This document shows, one piece after another, positions 1-7,867 of a stretch of DNA of 64,000 nucleotides. Within the stretch, counting starts at the first letter, position 1, and the number at the start of each line of letters is the position of its first letter. The notes beneath the pieces are model-generated. The model searched no databases and was not told the DNA's origin. It saw nothing but the letters and a program-made list of their open reading frames with translations. The stretch comes from Asanoa sp040676615 (GTDB lineage: Bacteria; Actinomycetota; Actinomycetes; Mycobacteriales; Micromonosporaceae), in the NCBI RefSeq assembly GCF_040676615.1, contig NZ_JBFAPI010000003.1:124001-188000 (forward strand), given 5' to 3'. A program made the translations under genes and the position numbers.

Positions 1-147
1 GGCCAACTCGGTGCCGTCGATCAGCCGGTGCCCGTGTTCGTCACGGTCGGCCGGGAGCCGCCCGGCGTCGATCCACCGGCGCACCGTGTCGGGACTGACG
101 CTGAGCAGCTCAGCCGCCTCGCTGATTCGAAACCGCAGCACGCACAC
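1..147 (-). CDS. HTH (excisionase/MerR-like) protein, N-terminal part, cut by window edge
   Basis: Reading leftward from a GTG at 147 (alternative GTG at 141) the frame stays open to the window edge. It encodes about 49 residues with a compact helix-turn-helix: ISEAAELLSVSPDTVRRWID followed by an AGRLPADRDEHGHRLIDG wing. This pattern, with the short 'RLIDG' strand, is typical of the HTH that precedes TOBE (molybdate-binding) domains in actinobacterial regulators, but the rest is outside the window, so the molybdate link is only an inference. It starts 3 nt after the stop of the upstream ABC-F gene and is probably co-transcribed with it. Confidence 0.6.
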   Translation of the reverse strand, partial: MCVLRFRISEAAELLSVSPDTVRRWIDAGRLPADRDEHGHRLIDGTELA

Positions 148-150
148 AGA

Positions 151-1746
151 CTATTGCCGCAACTCCCGCAACACGCCGTCCAGCGTCATCCAGCGGGTGA
201 TGCCGAGCGTGTGCAGGAACGGCAGGTCGTGGCTGGCCACCAGCAGCGCGCCCCGGTAGGCGGCCAGCGCCTCGCCGAGTTGCCGCACGCTGGCCAGGTC
301 GAGGTTGTTGGTCGGCTCGTCGAGCAGCAGAAGTTGCGGCGCCGGCTCGGCCAGCAGGAGCGCGGCCAGGGTGGCCCGGAACCGCTCGCCGCCGGAGAGG
401 GTGCCGACCGGTCGCTCGGCGCGCGCGCCGCGGAACAGGAAGCGGGCCAGCCGCGCCCTGATCGCGTTGTCGCCGGCCGCGGGGGCCAGGCCTCGCACGT
501 TGGCCACGATCGACAGATCGTCATCGAGTACGTCGAGTCGTTGCGGCAACAACCGCAACGGCACGGCGACCTCGACCGTGCCGCCCGCCGCCGGGAGCCG
601 GCCGGCGAGCGTGGAGAGCAGCGTGGTCTTGCCCGAGCCGTTGTCGCCGAGCAGCGCGACCCGCTCCGGGCCGAACATGTCGAGGTCGACCCGGGCACCG
701 TTGCGCAACACCGCGTCGCGGACGCTGAGCACCCGGCGCGCGGCCGGCACCGCGGTCGCCGGCAGGTCGACCCGGATCATCGCGTCGTCGCGGACCGCCT
801 CCACCGCCGTCGCCAGCCGTTCCCGGGCGCCCGCGAGCCGGTCTTCGTGCAAGCCGCGGTGCTTGCCGGCGGACACCTGGGCCTGTCGCTTGCGCTCGGC
901 CATGATGGCCTTGGGTTCGCGCTTGGTGTCCCACATCTTCTGCCCGTAGCGGACCCGCCGCGCGAGCTTGACGTGCGCGTCGGCCAGTTCGCGGCGCTGC
1001 CGCCGCACGTCGCCCTCGGCCGCCCGCACCGCCCTGATGGCCGCGTCCTGCTCGGCGGCGAGCGCGGCTTCGTATTCGGTGAACGTGCCACCGAATAGCC
1101 GCGCCGTGCCCTCGTGCAGTTCGGCGACCTGGTCGACCAGTTCGAGCAGTTCGCGATCGTGGCTGATCATGAGCAGGACACCGGACCACGCGGTCACCGT
1201 GTCGTAGAGCCGCTGTCGCGCGGCGCGGTCGAGGTTGTTGGTCGGTTCGTCGAGCAGGAGTACGCGCGGCCGGCGCAGCAGTTGCCCGGCCAGGCCGAGC
1301 AGCACCGCCTCGCCACCGGAGAGTGCGCCGACCGGTCGGTCAAGGCCGACGTGGCCGAGGCCGAGGCGGTCGAGCGTTTCCCGGGCTCGGTCATCGACGT
1401 CCCAGTCGTCGCCGATCGCGGCGAACAAGGCGTCGTCGGGGTCGCCGCGTTCGACGGCGGCCAGCGCCCGCCGGGTCGCGGCGATGCCGAGCACGTCGTC
1501 GACCGGGCGGTCGGCGTCGAGGGTCAGGTCCTGTGGCAGGTAGCCGAGCGTGCCCTCGACCCGCACAGCGCCACCGGTCGGCGCGAGCGCGCCGGTGACC
1601 AGGCGCAACAGGGTCGACTTGCCGGCGCCGTTGACGCCGACGAGGGCGGTGCGGCCAGGGCCGATCACGAGATCGAGGCCGGCGAAGACGGGCTCGCCGT
1701 CAGGCCAGGCGAAGGTGAGGTTGGAGATCAGGATGGCAGGAGACAT
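151..1746 (-). CDS. ABC-F family ATPase (ribosome-associated, possible antibiotic-protection type)
   Basis: Soluble protein of 531 residues with two ABC domains and no membrane segment, the ABC-F layout. Domain 1 has Walker A GVNGAGKS (about 37-44), signature LSGGE (142-146) and Walker B ending LLLDEPTNNLD (163-173). Domain 2 has Walker A GDNGSGKT (367-374), LSGGE (450-454) and LLLLDEPTNNLD. A charged linker of about 100 residues (225-325) separates them; in this family the linker reaches into the ribosomal E site. ABC-F proteins either resolve stalled ribosomes or displace ribosome-targeting drugs, and the sequence alone does not decide which. The ATG at 1746 has a good GGAGG ribosome site and follows a leader hairpin. 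Confidence 0.85.
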   Translation of the reverse strand: MSPAILISNLTFAWPDGEPVFAGLDLVIGPGRTALVGVNGAGKSTLLRLVTGALAPTGGAVRVEGTLGYLPQDLTLDADRPVDDVLGIAATRRALAAVERGDPDDALFAAIGDDWDVDDRARETLDRLGLGHVGLDRPVGALSGGEAVLLGLAGQLLRRPRVLLLDEPTNNLDRAARQRLYDTVTAWSGVLLMISHDRELLELVDQVAELHEGTARLFGGTFTEYEAALAAEQDAAIRAVRAAEGDVRRQRRELADAHVKLARRVRYGQKMWDTKREPKAIMAERKRQAQVSAGKHRGLHEDRLAGARERLATAVEAVRDDAMIRVDLPATAVPAARRVLSVRDAVLRNGARVDLDMFGPERVALLGDNGSGKTTLLSTLAGRLPAAGGTVEVAVPLRLLPQRLDVLDDDLSIVANVRGLAPAAGDNAIRARLARFLFRGARAERPVGTLSGGERFRATLAALLLAEPAPQLLLLDEPTNNLDLASVRQLGEALAAYRGALLVASHDLPFLHTLGITRWMTLDGVLRELRQ

Positions 1747-1759
1747 GGCGGTCCTCCGG

Positions 1760-1781
1760 GTTGTCGGAAAGCGTCGACAAC
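1760..1781 (-). promoter_or_regulatory. Leader hairpin just upstream of the ABC-F ribosome-binding site
   Basis: GTTGTCG (1760-1766) pairs perfectly with CGACAAC (1775-1781) around an 8-nt loop, and the hairpin abuts the GGAGG Shine-Dalgarno of the leftward ABC-F gene. It could occlude or expose the ribosome site. Translation-attenuation leaders are common before ABC-F resistance genes; whether this is one is untested. Confidence 0.4.
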
Positions 1782-1859
1782 CTCAGATCCGCATCGGCCC
1801 TGCCCCTCTCTGCTCGGTCCATCGACCTTAGCCCGATCGGTCGCGCCCGGGAAAGCGCT

Positions 1860-3050
1860 TTATTCCGTCGCTCCGATGTAGACGGCGCGGAGCCGCAGCG
1901 GTGTGCGCCGCTCGTACTCCTCTATCGCATGGGCCAGCCAGCCGGCGACCCGGGCGACCGCGAAGATCGCTTCGCCGGCACCGGTCGGCAGGCCGGCCGC
2001 CTTGGTGAGCGTCGCCAGCGCGAAGTCGACGTTGGGCTCGGGCAACTTCCGGCGCCGGGCCGCGTCGAGCAGGGCCTGGGCGGTCAGCAGCACCGGATGG
2101 TCCGGCGCGGCCGCCCGCACCCGGCCCAGCAGCACGCCGGCCCGGCCGTCGCCGGACTTGTAGACGGTGTGGCCGAACCCCGGGATCCGCTCGCCCCGGC
2201 GCAGCCGCAGGCCGATCACGTCGCCGGCGTCGGCCGGCTCCGGCACCGCGTCGAGCAGCGCCTCGGCGCCCAGCGAGGCGCCGCCGTGCAGCGCGCCGCT
2301 CACCGTGGCCAGGCCCGCCGTCACCACCGCGTAGGGATCGGCGCGGACCGAGGCGGCCACCCGGGCGGCCAGCGTGGAGGCGGCCAGTTCGTGGTCGGCG
2401 AGCAGCACCAGCGCAGTACGTACGCCGTCGACGAAGGGTTGTTCCGCGCCCAGCCGGGCGGCGAGGCGGGCCGCGATGCTGGTGCCGCTCGCGGCGCCCC
2501 GCGCGGGCAGGCAGTCGACGATGCCGGCGACCAGCGCCCGGCCGACGTCGACGACCGCCGCCGGGTCGAGGTTGCCGCGCAACGGGTCGGTCGCGGCCAG
2601 GGCCGGCACGATCGCCTGGATCCGGTCGAGCGGCAACACGTTGCCGGGCAACGCCGCACCGGCGGCCCGCCCGACGGCCAACCCGGTCTCGGCCGCCCGC
2701 CAGTCGCGCTCGCCCGGCGTGAACTCGCCCGTCCACAGGCCTTCCGCGACCTCCTCGAACGACGCCCGCCCGGCCAGGTCGAGGGCGTCGTGGCCGCGGT
2801 AGAAGGGGCGGTCCTCCCCGAGCGCGGTGATCCGGGACTCGATCACCACCTCCGACGAACCGGTGGCGCGCCGGGGGCGCCCGCGCCGGGCCAGGCGCTC
2901 GACCTCGGCCGGGTCGAACAGGCTCTGGCCCTCCGGCGCGCGGCGGCGGGCGAGCACGCCGCGGCTGACGTAGGCGTAGAGGGTGGCTGGCTTCACACCG
3001 AGCCGTTCGGCCGCCTCGGACGCCGTCAACCAGCCTTTGAGCTGCTCCAT
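1860..3050 (-). CDS. Citrate synthase family enzyme with N-terminal MerR-type helix-turn-helix
   Basis: Protein of 396 residues. Residues 6-60 form a MerR/excisionase-like HTH (TASEAAERLGVKPATLYAYV, then SRGVLARRRAPEGQSLFDP). From about 65 it is a type II-like citrate synthase: ADHELAAS (H220), ALHGGA (H255), GFGHTVYK (H294) and NVDFALA (D342), so the His/His/Asp catalytic set is intact. It should condense an acyl-CoA with oxaloacetate or a related 2-oxoacid; citrate or 2-methylcitrate are the family products. The HTH makes it a possible DNA-binding, self-regulating enzyme. It is divergent from a homocitrate-synthase-like gene, with an AT-rich palindrome between the starts. The ATG at 3050 is supported by the HTH beginning right after it. 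Confidence 0.85.
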   Translation of the reverse strand: MEQLKGWLTASEAAERLGVKPATLYAYVSRGVLARRRAPEGQSLFDPAEVERLARRGRPRRATGSSEVVIESRITALGEDRPFYRGHDALDLAGRASFEEVAEGLWTGEFTPGERDWRAAETGLAVGRAAGAALPGNVLPLDRIQAIVPALAATDPLRGNLDPAAVVDVGRALVAGIVDCLPARGAASGTSIAARLAARLGAEQPFVDGVRTALVLLADHELAASTLAARVAASVRADPYAVVTAGLATVSGALHGGASLGAEALLDAVPEPADAGDVIGLRLRRGERIPGFGHTVYKSGDGRAGVLLGRVRAAAPDHPVLLTAQALLDAARRRKLPEPNVDFALATLTKAAGLPTGAGEAIFAVARVAGWLAHAIEEYERRTPLRLRAVYIGATE

Positions 3051-3073
3051 CGTGTCTCCGTACCCTCGCCTGG

Positions 3074-3089
3074 GTTGATTTTAATCAAC
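3074..3089. promoter_or_regulatory. AT-rich palindromic operator candidate between divergent citrate-metabolism genes
   Basis: Perfect inverted repeat GTTGAT-TTTA-ATCAAC, which stands out by base composition in a roughly 72% GC region. It lies 24 nt from the start of the HTH-citrate synthase gene and 38 nt from the start of the divergent DRE-TIM gene, a good place for a shared operator. A TTGACT (3091-3096) just to its right could be a -35 element for the rightward gene. The binding protein is unknown; the HTH of the neighbouring enzyme is one candidate. Confidence 0.5.
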
Positions 3090-3126
3090 ATTGACTGGTC
3101 GCAACGCCCGGTGTCAACCTGAGGCT

Positions 3127-4347
3127 ATGCCACGCATCCATTTCCTCGACGTGACCAATCGCGACGGAGTGCAGACCGCCCGGACCGGGCTGTCGAAGTT
3201 CGGCAAGACGATGGTCAACTTCTACCTGGGCCGGCTCGGCGTCGCGCAGTCCGAGATCGGCTTCCCGTTCCTGTTCCACGAGGTGCCCTACGTGCGGGCG
3301 CAGGTCGCTCTCGCCGAGGCGGGCGCGTTCGGTGACCTGCGGCTGTCGGGTTGGTGCCGGGCGGTCGCCGGCGACGTGGTCGCGTCGGCGCCGCTGGGGC
3401 TCGCACACTACAACCTGTCGATCTCGACCAGCGACCAGATGTTGCGTAACAAGTTCCGCGGCAAGTTCGACCGGGCCGCGGTGATCGCCGAGATGGCGGG
3501 CGCGGTGCGGGCCGCCAAGGAGGCCGGCGTTGCCACCGTGGGAGTCAACGCCGAAGACGGGTCGCGCACCGACTTCGCGTTCCTGACCGACTTCGCGCTG
3601 GCGGCCAAGGAGGCCGGCGCCGACCGGCTGCGCTACTGCGACACGATCGGCGGCGAGACCCCCGGCCGGATCGGCGAGCGGTTCGCGAAGCTGGCCAGCG
3701 CGGTCGGCATGCCGGTCGAGACGCACTGCCACAACGACCTGGGCATGGCGGTGGCCAACTCGGTCGCCGGCGCGCTCGGTGACCTCGAAGCAGGCCTGGA
3801 CGCGTGGGTCAACACCTGTGTCAACGGGATCGGCGAGCGCTCGGGCAACGCCGACCTGGTGTCAACGATCCTGGCGTTGCGCAACGGCTTCGGCGTGGAT
3901 CACGAATTGATCGGTGACCCGCTCGACCTCTCCTGGGCGCGGCGGTTCGCGTTCTGGGCCGCCTACGCGTTCGGCCAACCGTTGGCGATCAACCAGCCCG
4001 GAGTGGGGCGCAACGCGTTCGCGCACGAGTCGGGCATTCACGCCGACGGGGCGCTCAAAGACCACAAAAACTATGAGTTGTACGACGAGGACCTGCTCGG
4101 TCCCTACCCGGCCGACTGGCACGCGCGCACCGGGCGGGTGGTGTTGACCGGCGAGTACGGCGGGATGGCGGGTTTCCGGCACGTCATGGACGGGCTGGGC
4201 GTCGACGTGGTCGAGCCCGACCTGACGTTCAAGCTGGTGCAGCTGTGCAACGCCTCGACGGGACGGCCCCTGACCGACGACGAGTTGCGACTGATCGCCA
4301 CCTATCCGCGGCAGCTCGCGCTGTTGTACCCCGGTCAGCTCTCGTAG
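3127..4347 (+). CDS. DRE-TIM metallolyase-like enzyme (homocitrate/2-isopropylmalate synthase family)
   Basis: Protein of 406 residues. DVTNRDG (8-14) occupies the place of the DRE motif that binds the divalent metal, and HCHNDLGMAVANSV (from H200) supplies the two metal-binding histidines. GIGERSGNADL and NAFAHESGIHADG are the usual later motifs of LeuA/homocitrate-synthase-type aldol condensases. It lacks the C-terminal LeuA regulatory domain, so it is closer in size to homocitrate synthases. The expected chemistry is Claisen condensation of acetyl-CoA with a 2-oxoacid; the substrate cannot be read from the sequence. The ATG at 3127 was chosen because the conserved strand starts at once (MPRIHFLDVTNRDG) and a TGAGG lies just upstream. 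Confidence 0.75.
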   Translation: MPRIHFLDVTNRDGVQTARTGLSKFGKTMVNFYLGRLGVAQSEIGFPFLFHEVPYVRAQVALAEAGAFGDLRLSGWCRAVAGDVVASAPLGLAHYNLSISTSDQMLRNKFRGKFDRAAVIAEMAGAVRAAKEAGVATVGVNAEDGSRTDFAFLTDFALAAKEAGADRLRYCDTIGGETPGRIGERFAKLASAVGMPVETHCHNDLGMAVANSVAGALGDLEAGLDAWVNTCVNGIGERSGNADLVSTILALRNGFGVDHELIGDPLDLSWARRFAFWAAYAFGQPLAINQPGVGRNAFAHESGIHADGALKDHKNYELYDEDLLGPYPADWHARTGRVVLTGEYGGMAGFRHVMDGLGVDVVEPDLTFKLVQLCNASTGRPLTDDELRLIATYPRQLALLYPGQLS

Positions 4348-4385
4348 CGGATTGTGTCGGTGCCTTCCGATACCGTCTATGGGTC

Positions 4386-7300
4386 ATGGGGACCCGGGTG
4401 GGGGAGACGGTCATCGGGCGGGAGCACCCCGCGGCGGTGCTGCGCGCCGAGATCGACCGGCTGACCGACAGCCACGGTGGGTTCGTTCTGGTCACCGGCG
4501 AGGCCGGGATCGGCAAGACCACGCTGGTGACCGGCGCCGCCGAGGAGGCCCGCGGCCGCGGTGTGACGGTGATCGGCGGGCGCTGCTGGGATTCGGAGAG
4601 CGCACCCGGTTACTGGCCGTGGGTTCAGGCGCTGCGCGGGCTGCGCCGGCAATCCGGCGCCGACGGGTGGGCGGCCATCGAAGCGGCCGGTGGCAGCGGG
4701 CTCGCGGTGCTGCTCGGCCAGGGCACCGACGGCGACGAGTTCACCCTCTACGACGGGGTGACCGGCGCACTGGCCGCCGCGGCACAGCATGCGCCGGTCA
4801 TGGTGGTCTTCGACGACCTGCACTGGGCCGACCCGGCCACGCTGCGGCTGCTCGAGTTCGCCGCGCAACACACCTGGTTCGAGCGGCTGCTGCTGGTCGG
4901 CACCTACCGCGACGTCGAGGTCGAGGCGGCCGGCCATCCGCTGCGGCCGGTGCTGCTGCCGCTGCAGGCCAAGGCGACCACGGTGACGCTGAGCGGGCTC
5001 GAGCCGGCCGAGGTGGGCGCGCTGATCGAGCGCGCGGCCGGCCGGGCCGCCGGCGCCGACCTGGTGGCCGAGGTGCACCGGCGCACCGGCGGCAACCCGT
5101 TCTTCGTCGAGCAGACCGCGCGGCTCTGGCGTGCCGACGGTTCGCTGGCCACGATCGCGCCGGGCGTCCGCGACGCGGTGCGCCGCCGGGTCGACCTGCT
5201 TCCGGCCGAGTTGGTGGCGTTGCTGACCGCGGCGTCGGTGCTCGGCCACGAGTTCCACCGACAACTGCTCGCCGCCGTCGTCGCCGCGCCGGTGCCACAG
5301 GTCGACCGGCTGCTCGACGAGGCGATCGCGGCGCGGCTGGTGGTCGGCCGCGGCGGCGGGCAGTTCGCGTTCGGTCACGACCTGGTCCGCGAGACGCTCT
5401 ATGCCGAACTGTCCGACGACGGTCGGCGCAGGTTGCACGCGACGGTGGTGACCGCGGTCGGTGAGACGCCCGCGTTGCGCGGCCGGTTGTTCCCGGCCGA
5501 CCTGGCCCGCCACGCCTACGCGGGGGGCGACTGCGTCGAGCCGTCGGTGGCCGTCGAGCACCTGGTCGCCGCCGCCCGCGACGCGTCCAGCCGGTTCGCG
5601 CCGGAAGAGGCGACCAACCACTTTCGCCGCGCGCTGGAGCGCGCCGACGACCCGGCCCGGCGCGTGATGATCCAGCTCGATCTGGCCTCGGCGCTGTCCC
5701 ACGGCGTCGCCCGCGACGAGGCCTGGGCCGAGATCCAGGCCGCGGCCGCGCTGGCCCGCACGGTCGACGATCCCGCGGTGCTGGCCCGGGTGGCGCTGGT
5801 CGCCGACCGCCACCACGGCCCGACGAGCCGCAAGGCGCCGACGATCGAGGCCTTGCTGCGCGAGGCACACGCCCGCTTCGTGGGCTCGACAGAGCCCGAC
5901 CTCACCCGCGAACGCGTGGTCGGCAACCTGATCGCCCGCACCGAGATGCTGGCCCGCGCCGACAGCGACGACGAGGCCCTGACGTTCAGCCTGTGGAGCC
6001 GGCACGACTCGATCTGGGGGCTCGGCTCGGCCGGCGAACGCCACGCCCTGATGGTCGAGATGGAGGCGGTGGCCCGCCGCTCCGGCGACTGGCAGTCAGC
6101 GGCGTTCGCGGCGTCGCTGCGCTGGGTCGCGCTGCTGGAGCTGGGCGATCCCGCCTACTACGAGCAACTCCAGGCGCTGCATGCGATGACGGAGCAGTCC
6201 GGCACCGCGATGGCCCGGATGATGTCGTCGATCGACCGCAGCATCATCGCCACGCTGCGCGGCGATTTCGCCGAGGCGGCGGCGCTGCACGCCGAGCTGG
6301 CCGCGCTGCTCGACGGCGACGAGAACGCCTACATGGGCCAACACATCCGCTGGGCGCTGCTGATGCTGCGCGGCCGCTACGCCGAGGCCGGCGAGGTGCT
6401 CGACGGCACAGCGCGGGCGCATCCGCCCTACTACCCGCTGATGGCGGCCCTGACCGCCGCGGCACAGGGCGACCCAGGCCCGGGCCTGCGCCACCTGGCC
6501 GAGGTCGACACGTCGTCGCGCGGCTATCCGCGCTGGCTCGAGGCCCTGCTGATGCGGCTGGTGGCCGAGCTCGCGATCCTCACCCGCGAGCCGGAGCTGT
6601 GCGCCCGAGCCAGGGGGGCGCTCGGGCCACACGCCGGCGAGTGGCTGGTCTCGCTCTACGGCTGTGACATCAGCGGCCCGGTCGACCTCTGGCTGGCCCG
6701 CCTCGACGCGGCCGAGGGCCGGTGGTCGTCGGCCGAGGCCGCGTTCACCAGCGCCCACGCGGCGGCCGACCGCCTGGGCGCCCGCCCGTGGTCGGCCCTC
6801 GCGCGACTCGGCCTGGCGTCAGCCCGGCTGGCGCAGGGTTCGCCGGCAGGCCAGCTACTGTCCGAAGTGGAACGTGACGCGGGCGCTCTCGACATGCCCG
6901 AGGTGGTCGAGGAGGCACGCGCCCTGGCCAGCGCGGAGAGCGAGGGCTACGGCGACCACGGCACCCCGCCGGGCCGAGCCCGCGGTGCGAGCGGTGACGT
7001 CAGTGGCTTGGCCGAGTTCCGCCGGGAGGGCGACGTGTGGCGGCTCGGTTTCCGGGGTCGGGTTGTGCACCTTCCCGACGCCAAGGGCCTGCGCGACCTG
7101 CACGAGCTGCTCAGCCACCCGGGCGACGACATCGCCGCGGTCGTGCTGCTCGACCCGGCCGCCGGGCCCGAGCTGCTGGCGGCCCGCCGGATGGGCGGCG
7201 ACCCGATCCTCGACGACGAGGCGAAAGAGCGCTACAAGCGCCGCCTGGGCGAGCTCGACGAGGCGATCGACGCCGCCGCCGAACGGGGCGACGGGGCCAG

Positions 7301-7553
7301 ACTCGCGACGCTCGACGCCGAACGCCGGGCCTTGATCGACGAACTCCGCACGGCGGCCGGCCTGGGCGGTCGGACCCGCCGGCTGGGTGACGAGGCCGAG
7401 CGGGCCCGCAAGACGGTGACCGCCCGCATCCGCGACACGCTGCGCAAGCTCGACGACCGGCACCCCGACCTGGCGACCCACCTCCGCGACGCCGTGTCGA
7501 CCGGGTCCACCTGCCGCTACGCCCCCACAGAGCCGATCGGCTGGCGGCTCTAG
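4386..7553 (+). CDS. Large STAND/AAA-type signalling ATPase without a LuxR output domain
   Basis: Protein of about 1055 residues. The N-terminus is the orc1/AAA_16-like NTPase of large actinobacterial regulators: 'IGREHP', Walker A GEAGIGKT (38-45), Walker B VMVVFDDLHWADP (138-150) and RTGGNPFFVEQ. A long helical TPR-like region follows (about 400-860). The C-terminus is unusual: instead of a LuxR HTH it has a beta-rich segment (FRREGDVWRLGFRGRVVHLP) and a charged coiled-coil (EAKERYKRRLGELDEAIDAA onward). A similar C-terminal element occurs in other actinobacterial predicted ATPases, so an effector or oligomerisation role is possible. The last residues, PTEPIGWRL, are encoded by the first unit of a tandem repeat. 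No clear ribosome site precedes the ATG at 4386. Confidence 0.7.
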   Translation: MGTRVGETVIGREHPAAVLRAEIDRLTDSHGGFVLVTGEAGIGKTTLVTGAAEEARGRGVTVIGGRCWDSESAPGYWPWVQALRGLRRQSGADGWAAIEAAGGSGLAVLLGQGTDGDEFTLYDGVTGALAAAAQHAPVMVVFDDLHWADPATLRLLEFAAQHTWFERLLLVGTYRDVEVEAAGHPLRPVLLPLQAKATTVTLSGLEPAEVGALIERAAGRAAGADLVAEVHRRTGGNPFFVEQTARLWRADGSLATIAPGVRDAVRRRVDLLPAELVALLTAASVLGHEFHRQLLAAVVAAPVPQVDRLLDEAIAARLVVGRGGGQFAFGHDLVRETLYAELSDDGRRRLHATVVTAVGETPALRGRLFPADLARHAYAGGDCVEPSVAVEHLVAAARDASSRFAPEEATNHFRRALERADDPARRVMIQLDLASALSHGVARDEAWAEIQAAAALARTVDDPAVLARVALVADRHHGPTSRKAPTIEALLREAHARFVGSTEPDLTRERVVGNLIARTEMLARADSDDEALTFSLWSRHDSIWGLGSAGERHALMVEMEAVARRSGDWQSAAFAASLRWVALLELGDPAYYEQLQALHAMTEQSGTAMARMMSSIDRSIIATLRGDFAEAAALHAELAALLDGDENAYMGQHIRWALLMLRGRYAEAGEVLDGTARAHPPYYPLMAALTAAAQGDPGPGLRHLAEVDTSSRGYPRWLEALLMRLVAELAILTREPELCARARGALGPHAGEWLVSLYGCDISGPVDLWLARLDAAEGRWSSAEAAFTSAHAAADRLGARPWSALARLGLASARLAQGSPAGQLLSEVERDAGALDMPEVVEEARALASAESEGYGDHGTPPGRARGASGDVSGLAEFRREGDVWRLGFRGRVVHLPDAKGLRDLHELLSHPGDDIAAVVLLDPAAGPELLAARRMGGDPILDDEAKERYKRRLGELDEAIDAAAERGDGARLATLDAERRALIDELRTAAGLGGRTRRLGDEAERARKTVTARIRDTLRKLDDRHPDLATHLRDAVSTGSTCRYAPTEPIGWRL

Positions 7554-7713
7554 CCCGCGTCCAGCTGCCGCGACGCCCCCACAGAGCCGATCGGCTGGCG
7601 GCTCTAGCCCGCGTCCACCTGCCGCTCGGCCCACGGAGCCAATCGGCTGGCGGCTCTAGCCCGCGTCCACCTGCCGATCCGCCCCCACGGAGCCGATCGG
7701 CTGGCGGCTCTGG
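7531..7713. repeat. Four tandem copies of a ~54-bp hairpin repeat spanning a stop codon
   Basis: Copies of AGCCGATCGGCTGGCGGCTC begin at 7531, 7585, 7637 (one change) and 7691, spaced 54, 52 and 54 bp, each followed by TCTAGCCCGCGTCCA-like sequence. AGCCGATCGGCT is a perfect 12-bp palindrome, and GAGCCG...CGGCTC can also pair. The first copy encodes the C-terminus and TAG stop of the large ATPase. The array then fills most of the gap before the convergent exporter operon. There are no unique spacers, so it is not a CRISPR array. Confidence 0.85.
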
Positions 7714-7764
7714 CCCGGGTTCGCGGACCTGGCAGGGACGGGCCCGCCAGGGACCGGCCCGTTC

Positions 7765-7804
7765 TCCGGCGGGAGCAACGGTCCGCACCACCGCGGACCC
7801 GGGA
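7765..7804. repeat. Dispersed 40-bp repeat, copy A
   Basis: TCCGGCGGGAGCAACGGT, a 10-nt variable middle, then GCGGACCCGGGA. The same two blocks at the same spacing, with one base different, occur at 35546-35585. Within this copy GTCCGC (7781-7786) pairs with GCGGAC (7793-7798). It sits between the tandem repeat array and the exporter terminator, so 7554-7867 holds only repeats and a terminator and no gene. Confidence 0.55.
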
Positions 7805-7820
7805 CCCGAACCGGGATGTG

Positions 7821-7851
7821 AAACGGCCCCCGCGCCGTAGCGCGAGGGCCG
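7821..7851 (-). terminator. Hairpin terminator of the exporter operon
   Basis: On the minus strand CGGCCCTCGCGC pairs with GCGCGGGGGCCG (12 bp, one G-U) around a C(UACG)G tetraloop, a stable UNCG type, followed by TTT. It lies 16 nt past the stop of the leftward ABC permease gene. The U-tract is short, as is usual in high-GC actinobacteria. Confidence 0.65.
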
Positions 7852-7867
7852 CATCCGGGAGCGGGAA

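Noticed and set aside
1852..1861. AAAGCGCTTT palindrome resembling a LacI-family operator
   Set aside because: It overlaps the citrate synthase stop codon, lacks the flanking symmetric bases, and no LacI-type regulator is encoded nearby.
4377..6044. Long minus-strand frame opposite the large ATPase
   Set aside because: Low-complexity His/Gln/Arg/Gly-rich translation, antisense to a frame with clear Walker motifs.
7531..7713. CRISPR-like appearance of the tandem repeats
   Set aside because: Units are directly adjacent and nearly identical throughout with no unique spacers, and no cas gene is nearby.
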